Assembly: GCA_024226535.1 (NCBI GenBank)
Contig: JAAELP010000155.1
Location: 1-64,000, forward strand
Reading direction: 5' to 3'
Source: Planctomycetota bacterium
Lineage (GTDB): Bacteria; Planctomycetota; Phycisphaerae; Phycisphaerales; SM1A02
Length of the DNA: 64,000 nt
Numbering within the stretch: the first letter of the stretch is position 1; each line of letters opens with the position of its first letter. The position numbers and the translations under genes are program-made. Positions 36,435 through 44,554 of this stretch are shown piece after piece. A model generated the notes under the pieces. It was not told where the DNA came from. It did no database searches and was given only the letters and a program-made list of their open reading frames with translations.

Positions 36435-37022
36435 CGCCGTCACCGTTCGCCTCGGCGCCGCCCATCCGCTCGTAGAGCCACAGCCGCGCGTGGCTCCACT
36501 CGTGACGCACCGTGCGCTCGGAAAGACCCAGCGCCCGGGCGGTGTCCTCGACGGTGAGGCCGGCGAAGTAGCGCAGCATGACGACCTGGGCGGCGCGGGG
36601 GTCGTGATCGTGCAGGGCGATCAGCGCCTCGTCGAGGGCGAGCATGTCCGCCGGCTCGTCGATCGCCGCCGACGGCTCGGCCCATCGAGGGGCACGCGCC
36701 GACGAGCGCCACCGTGCTTGTCCCGGCCGTAGCGTCGAGCCCGCTCCACCAGGATCCGCCGCATGGCCTGGGCGGCGGCGGCGTAGAAGTGGCCGCGCCC
36801 GTTCCAGTCGGCGTCCTGGGCCCCGACCAGGCGGAGGTATGCCTCGTGAACGAGGGCGGTGGGCTGGAGCGTGTGGCCGGCGGGCTCGCGGGCCATGTGC
36901 CGCCGGGCGAGGGCGTAGAGGGCGTCGTAGACGTGCGGGAGGAGGGCGTCGGCGGCGGCGGGGTCACCGGTGCCCGCCCGGGTCATAAGATCGACCACGT
37001 CACCGCTCGCGTCTTCCGGCAC
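36424..37022 (-). pseudogene. ECF-type RNA polymerase sigma factor with a single-base frameshift
   Basis: Region 2 (LLPHVYDALYALARRHMARE ... TALVHEAYLRLVGA ... AQAMRRILVERARR) is read in one frame and region 4 (DPRAAQVVMLRYFAGLTVED ... LGLSERTVRHEWSHARLWLY) in another. The frames must switch between about 36680 and 36695, after RRRVPLDG, within a G-rich run. From GTG 37022 to the stop at 36424 is 599 bases, one short of a clean 200-codon gene. The GTG is preceded by AGGAGG at six bases and is a better start than the ATG at 37040. The protein is of the planctomycete ECF type linked to Ser/Thr kinases (TIGR02999-like). A sequencing or assembly error, a true pseudogene, or programmed frameshifting are all possible. 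Confidence 0.8.
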
Positions 37023-37167
37023 CCTCGACCTCCTGCTCATCGAAGAAAAACGGAAAGATCGTGTCCGCCCGTCCCCGGGATTGTCGCACTCACCTCCGAC
37101 GACGGCAAGATCCCGCCGTGAACGCCCCTTACGCGTACCGCCCTCCCCCTGTCTCCGGAGAAGCACG

Positions 37168-37941
37168 ATGAGCCGCATCCTGATGTTCCTCTACGGTCTC
37201 GTCGCCTACGCCCTGTTCTTCGTGACGATCCTCTACGCCATCGGTTTCGTCACCGGGCTGGTCGTTCCGAAGACGCTCCACACCGGCGTGGCCGCCGGGC
37301 TGGGCGAGGCGATCGGCGTGAACGTCGCGCTGCTGGCCCTTTTCGCGGTCCAGCACCTGATCATGGCCCGCCCCGCCTTCAAGGAATGGTGGGCGCAGTT
37401 CGTGCCCCGGCCGATCGAGCGCAGCACGTTCGTCATCTTTGCCAGCTCGATCCTGCTGCTCACGTTCTGGCAGTGGCGACCGATGCCGGAGATCGTCTGG
37501 GAGGTGGGGTCGCCGGCCCTCCGCAGCGTGCTGATCGGGGTCTCGCTGCTTGGCTTCGGAATCGTGTTCTACAGCTCGTTCCTGATCGATCACTTCGACC
37601 TCTTCGGGCTCCGCCAGGTCTACCTGCACCTGCGTCGGCGCGAGGGTGTGAACCACAAGTTCATGGAGCGATCGCTCTACCGGCTGGTGCGTCACCCGCT
37701 CATGCTCGGCTTCCTGATCGCGTTCTGGTCCGCGCCCACGATGACGCAGGGTCACCTGCTGTTCGCGGCGGTCACGACCGCGTACATCATCGTCGGAACC
37801 AAGGTCGAGGAGCGCGATCTCGTGCGGTATCTCGGCGACGACTACCTCGCCTACCGCAAGCGGACGCCGGCGCTCATGCCGCTCCCGTTCCGGAAGCGCA
37901 CGTCGGCGGCGCAGACGCGATCGTCCACGGCGGCCTCGTGA
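37168..37941 (+). CDS. mddA: Methanethiol S-methyltransferase
   Basis: 257 residues with five or so membrane segments (MFLYGLVAYALFFVTILYAI, VALLALFAVQHLIMA, STFVIFASSILLLTFW, VLIGVSLLGFGIVFYSS, LLFAAVTTAYIIVGT). The C-terminal half has the isoprenylcysteine methyltransferase-type SAM motif, and the stretch FDLFGLRQVYLHLR ... LYRLVRHPLMLGFLIAFW is diagnostic of MddA, the enzyme that methylates methanethiol to dimethyl sulfide. It begins at ATG 37168 with GGAG seven bases upstream; the frame is open further upstream but without signals. Divergent from the sigma factor. Activity would make this organism a possible DMS producer independent of DMSP. Confidence 0.88.
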   Translation: MSRILMFLYGLVAYALFFVTILYAIGFVTGLVVPKTLHTGVAAGLGEAIGVNVALLALFAVQHLIMARPAFKEWWAQFVPRPIERSTFVIFASSILLLTFWQWRPMPEIVWEVGSPALRSVLIGVSLLGFGIVFYSSFLIDHFDLFGLRQVYLHLRRREGVNHKFMERSLYRLVRHPLMLGFLIAFWSAPTMTQGHLLFAAVTTAYIIVGTKVEERDLVRYLGDDYLAYRKRTPALMPLPFRKRTSAAQTRSSTAAS

Positions 37942-37948
37942 TGCGAAC

Positions 37949-38488
37949 TCACCCGGGGGCGACGCAGAGCTGGTCGCGGAGGCGGTTCAGCCCCCGGCGG
38001 AAGTGCGACTTGACCGTGTTCACCGGGCAACCGACGTGGCGGGCGATCTGCTCACGGGTCAGGCCGTGCATGAGGGCGAGCCGCACCACGCGCTGCTGAT
38101 CGGAGCTGAGGTGGTCGAACGCGACCTCCACGGGCCCCATCTCCTGCCTCGTCTCTTCCGGATCGACCGGCGGCTCGTTCTCGAACCACTCGATGGGTTC
38201 GGTCCCGTACCCGAGCCGGGACGCGCGTCGCGAGCGCCGCAGATGATCGATCGCGCGTTGGCGCGCAATCATCGCCACGAAGCCGTGCTCGCTGCCGCGC
38301 ATGCCGTCGAACCGCGACGCGTTCATCCAGATCGCGGCGAACGCCTCCTGGACCGCATCGTCGACGTCGGCCAACTGGCCGAAGACGCGTGCCGCGATCG
38401 CGCGAACAAGACGGCCGTAGCGATCGACGCACTCATCCATCGCACCGCGATCACCACCGGCCACGCGTTGAAGAATCGACTGACCCAC
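37949..38488 (-). CDS. ECF RNA polymerase sigma factor
   Basis: 179 residues starting at GTG 38488 with GGGAG upstream. Sigma region 2 runs about 20-90 (RLVRAIAARVFGQLADVDDA, QEAFAAIWMNASRF, MIARQRAIDHLRRSRRA) and region 4 about 118-170 (SSDQQRVVRLALMHGLTREQ, then IARHVGCPVNTVKSHFRRGL). It is complete, unlike the sigma factor 1 kb away. The region 4 helix NTVKSHFRRGLNRLR is typical of SigK/RpoE-like group members. No anti-sigma gene is adjacent. It ends head-on with mddA, eight bases apart, with no terminator. Confidence 0.88.
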   Translation of the reverse strand: MGQSILQRVAGGDRGAMDECVDRYGRLVRAIAARVFGQLADVDDAVQEAFAAIWMNASRFDGMRGSEHGFVAMIARQRAIDHLRRSRRASRLGYGTEPIEWFENEPPVDPEETRQEMGPVEVAFDHLSSDQQRVVRLALMHGLTREQIARHVGCPVNTVKSHFRRGLNRLRDQLCVAPG

Positions 38489-38512
38489 CGAAGGGCTCCC
38501 GCCCCCCCGTTC

Positions 38513-39565
38513 CTACCTCACTGCGACGTACCGCTCGAACACCACGTGCGGGGCGAGGAAGGCCTCGCGCACCGGCTCGTCGTTGCAGAGATCCGTGGAG
38601 AGGTACTTCTTGTTCGAATCGGGAAGCACGGTGACCACCGTCGCGTCGGGCCCCAGCTCACGGCAGAGCTGGATCGCCCCGATGATGTTCGCCCCGGAGG
38701 AAATGCCCACGGCCAGCCCGAGCTCGCGGCTGATCAACTGGGCCATGATGATCGAGTCACCATCCCACGCGTCGATCACTGGATCCAGTTCGTCGAGCTG
38801 GACGATCGACGGAATGAACTCGTCGGAGATCCCCTGGATCCGGTGCTTGCCCACCTTGTGTCCCGTCCGTATCGTCGGCGAGTCGGCGGGCTCGAGGGGA
38901 TGCACGCGCACCGACCGGCCTCGGCGCCGCAGGCAGCGTCCCACGCCCATGACCGTGCCGCCCGTGCCCACGCCGGCGACGAAGGCGTCGATCTCGCGAT
39001 CAAACTTCGCGAGCTGCTCCTCGATCTCCGGCCCCGTGCTCACCTCGTGGGCCTCGATGTTCGCGGGCGCGTCGAACTGCCGCGGCAGGAATACGCGCTC
39101 GCGGCTCTGGGCGTACGCCTCCGCCCGCTCGATCGAGCCGACGAAGCCGCCTTCCTTGCGCGTCACGAGGACGACCTCGGCGCCGAAGTGGCGGATGAGC
39201 TGCACCCGCTCGCTGCTCATCCAGTCGGGCATGTAGATCCGCACCGGGTGCCCCAGCGCGCGTCCGATGGCGGCGAAGGAGATGCCGGTGTTGCCGCTGG
39301 ACGCCTCGGCGATGACGTCACCGGGACGCAGCTCGCCGGACTCGTACGCGCGCCGCATGATGTGCGCCGCCATGCGGTCCTTGACGCTGCCGGTCATGTT
39401 CATCGACTCGTACTTCGCGTAGATCCGATAGGGCTCGCCGTCGAATCGGAGGTGGATCTCCAGCAGCGGCGTCTCGCTGATGAGCGCGGCGATGTCGTCG
39501 ACCCAGGCGACTGATGCATCCGCCGACGGAGGGGCGTTCTTCCCCGAGACGAAACGGGCGCTCAT
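38513..39565 (-). CDS. PLP-dependent cysteine synthase / cystathionine beta-synthase family enzyme
   Basis: 350 residues of fold-type II PLP enzymes. The Schiff-base Lys lies in NMTGSVKDRMA, the substrate loop is EASSGNTGISFAAIG, the phosphate cup is GVGTGGTVMGVG, and the C-terminal GISSGANIIGAI and LPDSNKKYLST are as in O-acetylserine sulfhydrylases. The reaction is a beta-replacement on serine or O-acetylserine; it could be a cysteine synthase or a cystathionine beta-synthase without regulatory domain. ATG 39565 is five bases after the hmgA stop, so it forms the third gene of a tyrosine-degradation operon, an unusual partner. A TTG at 39574 overlapping hmgA is an alternative start. Confidence 0.87.
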   Translation of the reverse strand: MSARFVSGKNAPPSADASVAWVDDIAALISETPLLEIHLRFDGEPYRIYAKYESMNMTGSVKDRMAAHIMRRAYESGELRPGDVIAEASSGNTGISFAAIGRALGHPVRIYMPDWMSSERVQLIRHFGAEVVLVTRKEGGFVGSIERAEAYAQSRERVFLPRQFDAPANIEAHEVSTGPEIEEQLAKFDREIDAFVAGVGTGGTVMGVGRCLRRRGRSVRVHPLEPADSPTIRTGHKVGKHRIQGISDEFIPSIVQLDELDPVIDAWDGDSIIMAQLISRELGLAVGISSGANIIGAIQLCRELGPDATVVTVLPDSNKKYLSTDLCNDEPVREAFLAPHVVFERYVAVR

Positions 39566-39570
39566 GTGGG

Positions 39571-40794
39571 TCAAGTCGTCACCTTCTCGCGTGCGGCGGC
39601 GGCCTTCGGGAAATGCTCACCGAGCCAGCTCTGGGGGTACTCCGCGTCGTCGAGGGCGAGCGCCGCCGGCGTCACGAGGAAGGGGCGGAACGTGTCGCAC
39701 ATTACGACGAGTTCCTCGGTCTCCGTCGCGTCGAGCGTGGCCTCCACCGTGCCGGGGTGCGGTCCGTGGGGAATGCCCTGCGGATGGGAGGTGATCGAAC
39801 CCTCCTCGATGCCCTTGCGCGCCGTGTACTTCTTGTCCACGTAGTACATCACCTCGTCGGAGTCGATGTTCGAGTGGTTGTACGGGACCTTGATCGCGTC
39901 GGGATGGAAGTCCAGCAGCCGCGGGCAGAACGCGCAGATGACGAAGTTGTGGCCTTCGAAGACCTGGTGCGTCGTCGGCGGCAGGTGGTGCTTGCCCACG
40001 ATCGGCGAGAAGTCGTCGGCGTTGAAGCAGTACGGGTAGTAGCAGCCGTCCCACCCGACGACGTCGAGCGGGTGGTAGTCGAAGTGGTAGCCGTGCACGT
40101 TGTGCAGCGCCTTGATCCGCACCTCGAACGTGCCTCGCTCGTCGTACGCCAGCGGCATCTCCGGCACGCGCAGGTCGCGCTCGCAGTACGGGGCATGCTC
40201 CAGGAACTGGCTCGTCTTCTTGCTGACGTACCGCGGAGGCGGCAGGATGTGCGACGCGTTGACGGTCTCGATCACGATGAACCGCGGGTTGGGCCCGTCC
40301 GGCCCCGGATCGTCGAACTCCATCCGGTAGATCGTGCCCTTCGGGATCACCACGAAATCGTGCTCACGGAACTTCAACGTACCGAACATCGAGTACACGG
40401 TTCCGCATCCGTGATGGATGAACAGGCACTCGTCGCCCTGGCCGTTCTTGTAGTGGTAGCCCATCGGCTCGGCGGGGACGCAGATCGACATCTCGCAGTC
40501 CGCGTTGCCGAAGAGCACGACGCGCCCCGTGATCGGGTCGCCCTCGGGCTGCATCTGCATCGTGCGCAGGTGCCGCATCCGCATGATGTCCGTCTCGACG
40601 TAGTCGGGCTTCGTCGAGTACATCGCGCTCCATCCGGTGACCTGGGTCGGCGGGTGAATGTGGTAGAGCGTCGACGTCGGCCCCACGAAGCCCTCCGTGC
40701 CGAACACCTCCTCGGAGTAGAAGGCGCCGTCGGGACGTCGGAACTGGACGTGCCGTTTCGCGGGAATCTCGCCGAGCTTGGTGTAATAAGGCAT
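39571..40794 (-). CDS. hmgA: Homogentisate 1,2-dioxygenase
   Basis: 407 residues. Cleaves the homogentisate ring to maleylacetoacetate using Fe(II) and O2 in the cytoplasm. Recognised from HIHPPTQVTGW, GDECLFIHHGCGTV, YHFDYHPLDVVGWDGCYYPY, and the iron site spread over VPYNHSNIDSDEVMYYV (His and Glu) and HPQGIPHGPHPGTVEA (His). Slightly shorter than the roughly 430-residue proteobacterial and human enzymes, as in other members of the short bacterial group. The start at 40794 gives the natural N-terminus MPYYTKLGEIPAKRHVQFRR. It follows the 4-hydroxyphenylpyruvate dioxygenase gene by 29 bases. Maleylacetoacetate isomerase and fumarylacetoacetase are not in the window. Confidence 0.94.
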   Translation of the reverse strand: MPYYTKLGEIPAKRHVQFRRPDGAFYSEEVFGTEGFVGPTSTLYHIHPPTQVTGWSAMYSTKPDYVETDIMRMRHLRTMQMQPEGDPITGRVVLFGNADCEMSICVPAEPMGYHYKNGQGDECLFIHHGCGTVYSMFGTLKFREHDFVVIPKGTIYRMEFDDPGPDGPNPRFIVIETVNASHILPPPRYVSKKTSQFLEHAPYCERDLRVPEMPLAYDERGTFEVRIKALHNVHGYHFDYHPLDVVGWDGCYYPYCFNADDFSPIVGKHHLPPTTHQVFEGHNFVICAFCPRLLDFHPDAIKVPYNHSNIDSDEVMYYVDKKYTARKGIEEGSITSHPQGIPHGPHPGTVEATLDATETEELVVMCDTFRPFLVTPAALALDDAEYPQSWLGEHFPKAAAAREKVTT

Positions 40795-40823
40795 GGTGAA
40801 CTCGCAGTGGTCCGGGTGAGAGG

Positions 40824-42002
40824 CTAGAGATTCCCGCGGCGCTCCTGCTCGATCTCGAGCGACTCGAACAGCGCCTTGAAGTTGCCCTTGCCGAACGACC
40901 GGCTGCCGCGTCGGCAGATGATCTCGAAGAAGAGGGTCGGGCGGTCCTGGAGGGGTCGCGTGAAGATCTGGAGCAGGTAGCCGTCCTCGTCGCGATCGAC
41001 GAGCAGTTGCAGGTCCTTCACCTTCTCGCGGTCCTCGCGGATCTCGCCGACGCGGTCCCAGACGAGGTCGTAGTACGCGTCGGGGATCGTGAGGAAGTCC
41101 ACGCCGCGCCGGTGCAGCTCGCCGACGCTGTCGACCGCGTCGTCGGTGAGGAAGGCGAGGTGCTGGATGCCGGGCGTGCCCCGGTGCCACTCGAGGTACT
41201 CCTCGATCTGGCTCTTCCGCTTGCCCTCGGCCGGCTCGTTGATCGGGATCTTGATCAGCTCGCGCCCGGAGTCCATGACCTTCGACATGAGCGCCGAGTA
41301 CTCGGTCGAGATGTCCTTGTCGTCGAAGTGCTTGAACAGCTTGAACTGAAGGACGTTCTCGTACCACGACACCCAGTGGTTCATCTTGCCCAGCTCGACG
41401 TTGCCGACGCAGTGATCGACGTAGTAGAGCCCGCACGGGTGCTCGCGGTTGTAGTCGTTCAGCGGCAGCGCCTCGATCCGCTCGAAGCTGGGCATGAACA
41501 CCCCGCCGTTCTTCACGGTCTCCATGTCGTAGCCGCCGGTGCGGGAGACGAACGAGTGCACGACGCGCCCGAACGTCTTGATCCCCGCCGTCACCACCGT
41601 ACCCTTCGCGTCGGTGCGCTCGATCGGCTCGTACGCGGGCTCGGCGCCGTTGGCGACTGCTTTCTCCCACGCCGCGACGGCGTCGGCCACGTTGAACGCG
41701 ATGTCCTTGACACCGTCGCCGTACCGCATGACCTCCTGCTGCGCCGGGTGACTCTCGCCGAGCCCCGTGGTCAGCAGCATCCGGATGTTGCCCTGCGTCA
41801 GCAGGTACGCCGCCTCGTCGCGCGAGCCCGTCGTAAGGTCGGCGACCTGCTCGATCTGGAACCCGAAGCAGTGGGCATAGAAGTACGCCGCCTGCTTGGC
41901 GTTGCCGACGTGGAAGCGGACATGGTCGACGTCGTTCAGGCGGAGCGGGTCGGTGGTGGAACCGGCCTCCTCGCGCTTCCGGGGCGCGTGGGTCGTGCTC
42001 AT
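40824..42002 (-). CDS. hppD: 4-Hydroxyphenylpyruvate dioxygenase
   Basis: 392 residues of the vicinal-oxygen-chelate superfamily. Converts 4-hydroxyphenylpyruvate to homogentisate, which the next gene's product cleaves. The Fe(II) ligands of the C-terminal domain are present: His197 (LYYVDHCVGNV), His281 (GIQHLAFLTDD) and Glu360 (PTLFFEIICRRG). Closer to the eukaryote/actinobacterial length than to the 350-residue pseudomonad form. ATG 42002 has GGGAG about nine bases upstream; the in-frame start further up lacks support. First gene of the hppD-hmgA-cysteine synthase-like run, which should allow tyrosine and phenylalanine to be used as carbon sources. Confidence 0.94.
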   Translation of the reverse strand: MSTTHAPRKREEAGSTTDPLRLNDVDHVRFHVGNAKQAAYFYAHCFGFQIEQVADLTTGSRDEAAYLLTQGNIRMLLTTGLGESHPAQQEVMRYGDGVKDIAFNVADAVAAWEKAVANGAEPAYEPIERTDAKGTVVTAGIKTFGRVVHSFVSRTGGYDMETVKNGGVFMPSFERIEALPLNDYNREHPCGLYYVDHCVGNVELGKMNHWVSWYENVLQFKLFKHFDDKDISTEYSALMSKVMDSGRELIKIPINEPAEGKRKSQIEEYLEWHRGTPGIQHLAFLTDDAVDSVGELHRRGVDFLTIPDAYYDLVWDRVGEIREDREKVKDLQLLVDRDEDGYLLQIFTRPLQDRPTLFFEIICRRGSRSFGKGNFKALFESLEIEQERRGNL

Positions 42003-42120
42003 GATGAGGCTCCCGGGGGGGTCGAGGGCGTCGTGGCACACCCATTACGCACCCGGGGCGACGAATCCACCACGGGAACCTCGCCCCGATCTTTCGGATT
42101 CCGGGAAAATCGCTGCGCCC

Positions 42121-42942
42121 TCACGCCCGCAGCCAGCCCGCGTAGAGGGCGGGACGGCGGTCGGGCAGGAACAGCCGCCGGGCGGGCGACCGGGCCGCGG
42201 ACCCCAGGTCGACGTCGACGAGCAGGACCTCTTCGGTCCCCTGCCCGGCCCGGGCGATGACCCGTCCGTCGGGATCACAGACGAATGACTCGCCGGCGAA
42301 CTCCAGCCGCGGCTCACGTCCCACGCGGTTGCACAGCGCCGTGTAGAACCCGTTCTGGAACGCGGCGACCCGCATTTCCGCTTCGTACAAGCCGTCCGGC
42401 CATTCCCCGACCGCCCCCGCCTGGGGCGTGACGACCAGGTCCGCGCCGCCGAGGGCGAGCGTGCGCATGTACTCGGGAAAATGCCGGTCGTAGCAGATCG
42501 CCACGCCGATGCGTCCGTGCCGCGTGTCGTAGACGGGCGCCCCGCGATCACCGGGGGCGTAGTAGCCCTTTTCGTGAAAGCACTCGAACTCGGCGACGTG
42601 GACCATGCGCGTCACGCCAAGCAGGCTGCCGTCGGCGTCGATGACGGGCGACGCGTCGTAGGTGCGGTCGCCGTCGCGCTCGAAGAGGTTGAGGACGATC
42701 ACGATGCCGAGCGCCTTCGCGCGCTCCGCGAAGCGCTCGGTCGTCGGCCCGGGGATCGGCTCGGCGAGCGCGACGCGGTCCGGCGTCGCGGGCTCCTGCG
42801 GATAGAACGGCTCGAACGCCAGTTCGGCGAACGCCACGACACGGGCCCCCTGCTCCGCCGCCCGCTCCACGGCCGCGAGGCCACGCTCGCGGTTGGCGTC
42901 GCGATCCCGCGTCGCGGGCTGCTGGACGAGGGCGATGCGCAC
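42121..42942 (-). CDS. Nitrilase-family hydrolase with non-canonical triad
   Basis: 273 residues of the carbon-nitrogen hydrolase fold, starting at GTG 42942 with GGGGAGG eight bases before. The catalytic Glu (FAELAFEPFYP) and Cys (VAICYDRHFPEYM) are clear. The catalytic Lys region, normally YRKxHIP, reads GVTRMVHVAEF, so the Lys aligns with Met. The flanking FHEKGYYAPGD aligns well with N-carbamoylputrescine amidases, so this is a real substitution and not misalignment. A subfamily with this variant may exist; substrate is unknown. Distinct from the pyrimidine-locus nitrilase at 17855. It lies downstream of nothing on its strand and is divergent from the methyltransferase gene. Confidence 0.82.
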   Translation of the reverse strand: MRIALVQQPATRDRDANRERGLAAVERAAEQGARVVAFAELAFEPFYPQEPATPDRVALAEPIPGPTTERFAERAKALGIVIVLNLFERDGDRTYDASPVIDADGSLLGVTRMVHVAEFECFHEKGYYAPGDRGAPVYDTRHGRIGVAICYDRHFPEYMRTLALGGADLVVTPQAGAVGEWPDGLYEAEMRVAAFQNGFYTALCNRVGREPRLEFAGESFVCDPDGRVIARAGQGTEEVLLVDVDLGSAARSPARRLFLPDRRPALYAGWLRA

Positions 42943-42946
42943 GGCG

Positions 42947-42976
42947 TTGATCCTCCCCGGTCTGCGATGGTACAAT
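42947..42976 (+). promoter_or_regulatory. Sigma-70-like promoter upstream of the methyltransferase gene
   Basis: TTGATC (42947-42952) and TACAAT (42971-42976) are 18 bases apart. Transcription would start near 42983, giving a leader of only a few bases before GTG 42986. It overlaps the start of the divergent nitrilase-fold gene. Confidence 0.45.
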
Positions 42977-42985
42977 CTCTGACGG

Positions 42986-43807
42986 GTGGTTCGGGTCCCA
43001 CGTTACACTCATGCCTCTCGGTGCGTGCCGGGGCGGGGTCCAGAGTTGACAATCGATTCCCAGCAATCCACGAAGACGATCCAGGTTCGGGTCACCGATC
43101 CCCCGCTCGAGTTGTTCATCGCCGACGGTGCGTTCCGCCCCAACCCCACCACCGTGCGGTTTGCTCGCACCATCCGCATCGACGACGGCGACGTCGTCTT
43201 CGACATCGGAACCGGCATCGGGCCGCTTGCGGTGATGGCCGCGATGGCGGGCGCCGCCGAGGTCCACGGCGTCGATCCCGTGCCCATGCATTGCGAACTC
43301 GCCCGGAGGAACGTTGCCAAGTACGGTCTCGAGGATCGCGTTCACATCCACGAGGGCCCGTTCTTCGAGCCGCTCCGGAACCACGCCGAGTATAAGGACA
43401 CCCGCGCGAACGTCATCATCGGCGACGTGTCGGGCATCGCCGACATCGTGGCCCGGGCCCTGGGCTGGTACTCCAGCGACGTGCCCACCGGGGGTGAGGA
43501 CGGTACGGACGTCATCATCGATCTGCTCGACCGCGCCCGCACGCAGCTCACCAGCGGCGGGACGATCTACTTCCCCATCGCCATCGACCTCTGCGACGAC
43601 GCCAAGATCCTCGACGACGCGAGGACCCGGTTCGCGACCGTCGTAAACGCGATGGAGCGCCCGACCACGAACTTCCCGATGACCGACGCGGAAGTCGAGG
43701 CCGTGAACGACGCCTACGACAACCACGTTCCCGACTACATCACCATCCAGTCGGGACGGCGACCCTACTGGCGCGGACAGATCTGGAAGGCGTCGGATCC
43801 GCGCTGA
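42986..43807 (+). CDS. Class I SAM-dependent methyltransferase
   Basis: 273 residues with a Rossmann methyltransferase core: motif I VFDIGTGIGPLAVMAAMAG at about 69-87, the acidic VHGVDPVP that ends strand 2, and a motif IV-like VIIGDVSG. The NPP-type motif of PrmC/HemK-like enzymes is absent. The layout resembles PrmA-like and small-domain methyltransferases that modify proteins or RNA, but the substrate cannot be named. The first 20 or so residues look unlike a domain, and GTG 43025 or TTG 43046 are alternative starts; the near-leaderless promoter favours 42986. No operon partner. Confidence 0.72.
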   Translation: MVRVPRYTHASRCVPGRGPELTIDSQQSTKTIQVRVTDPPLELFIADGAFRPNPTTVRFARTIRIDDGDVVFDIGTGIGPLAVMAAMAGAAEVHGVDPVPMHCELARRNVAKYGLEDRVHIHEGPFFEPLRNHAEYKDTRANVIIGDVSGIADIVARALGWYSSDVPTGGEDGTDVIIDLLDRARTQLTSGGTIYFPIAIDLCDDAKILDDARTRFATVVNAMERPTTNFPMTDAEVEAVNDAYDNHVPDYITIQSGRRPYWRGQIWKASDPR

Positions 43808-43834
43808 GCACGCGGCCCCCCTCCCGCCCTGGGT

Positions 43835-44500
43835 TCAGAAACAATCCGGACACCAGTGGTCCCCCCAGTTCCCGATGATGGCGAGGATGTCGCCGAAGCC
43901 GACGTCGCCGCTGCCGTCGACATCGGCGTGGCACGGACCCACCGGCTCGCCGCATCCCGTCGTTCCCCAGCTCGCGATCACCACGAGGATGTCGCTGAAG
44001 CCGACGGTGAAGTCGCCGTCGAGATCGCCGAGCGGGCACGGGCCCATGGTCAGGGTGAGCTTCAGGACGTCGAACGATCCGGTGATCGGTCCGGCCTCCG
44101 GGTTCGTCGCGACACCGACGAGCCACGTGTAGAACGCGATTCCGTCGGGCGGATACAGATCGCCGTTCATCGCGGTCGTTTCGATCGACGCGTTGAACGT
44201 CCCCTGCCCCGACCATCCCTCCGCCGCGCCGGTCATGCCGACGCCCCCCGTCGGCAACAGGAACGACACGCCGAGCGCCGACGCGTCGTACGAACCGGTC
44301 GCGGTGAAGGTGACGTCGAGCCGCGCGGTGACAACCGATCCCTCGAGCGTGCCGACCCCGATGATCTCGCCCCCGAACAGCAGCACCGGTGTTCCGGACG
44401 CGTCGAGCACGACCTCGGTCTCGCAGACGGCACCGGCAAGGGCGCCGCCGGCAGGGATGAGGCCCATTGCGGCGATGATGGCGAGTGACGTGCGTTGCAT
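43835..44500 (-). CDS. Exported protein with two dockerin-like repeats
   Basis: 221 residues. The signal peptide ends at about residue 25 (PAGGALAGA). The mature domain (about 27-160) is a small beta-sandwich (TARLDVTFTATGSYDASALG, GTFNASIETTAMNGDLY), of the kind seen in planctomycete anchored proteins; no enzyme motif is present. Two dockerin-like units end it (DLDGDFTVGFSDILVVIASW and DVDGSGDVGFGDILAIIGNW), the second with an unusual GDHWCPDCF terminus. Two ATGs are in frame: AGGAG abuts the first (44506), whereas the second (44500) is at the proper six-base spacing, so 44500 is chosen. Confidence 0.82.
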   Translation of the reverse strand: MQRTSLAIIAAMGLIPAGGALAGAVCETEVVLDASGTPVLLFGGEIIGVGTLEGSVVTARLDVTFTATGSYDASALGVSFLLPTGGVGMTGAAEGWSGQGTFNASIETTAMNGDLYPPDGIAFYTWLVGVATNPEAGPITGSFDVLKLTLTMGPCPLGDLDGDFTVGFSDILVVIASWGTTGCGEPVGPCHADVDGSGDVGFGDILAIIGNWGDHWCPDCF

Positions 44501-44542
44501 GCTCATCTCCTGGCTCGGCCCCGCGTCATTGTACGTCCACGT

Positions 44543-44548
44543 TAGATT
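44543..44548 (+). promoter_or_regulatory. -10-like hexamer TAGATT, six bases before yjbQ
   Basis: TANNNT at the leaderless spacing; no Shine-Dalgarno before ATG 44555. Confidence 0.5.
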
Positions 44549-44554
44549 GCGGGC

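Noticed and set aside
39571..42045. Single 824-codon minus-strand frame that appears to fuse hmgA with upstream sequence
   Set aside because: Only the last 407 codons are protein-like; the upstream part is an out-of-phase reading of hppD. Two separate genes explain the region.
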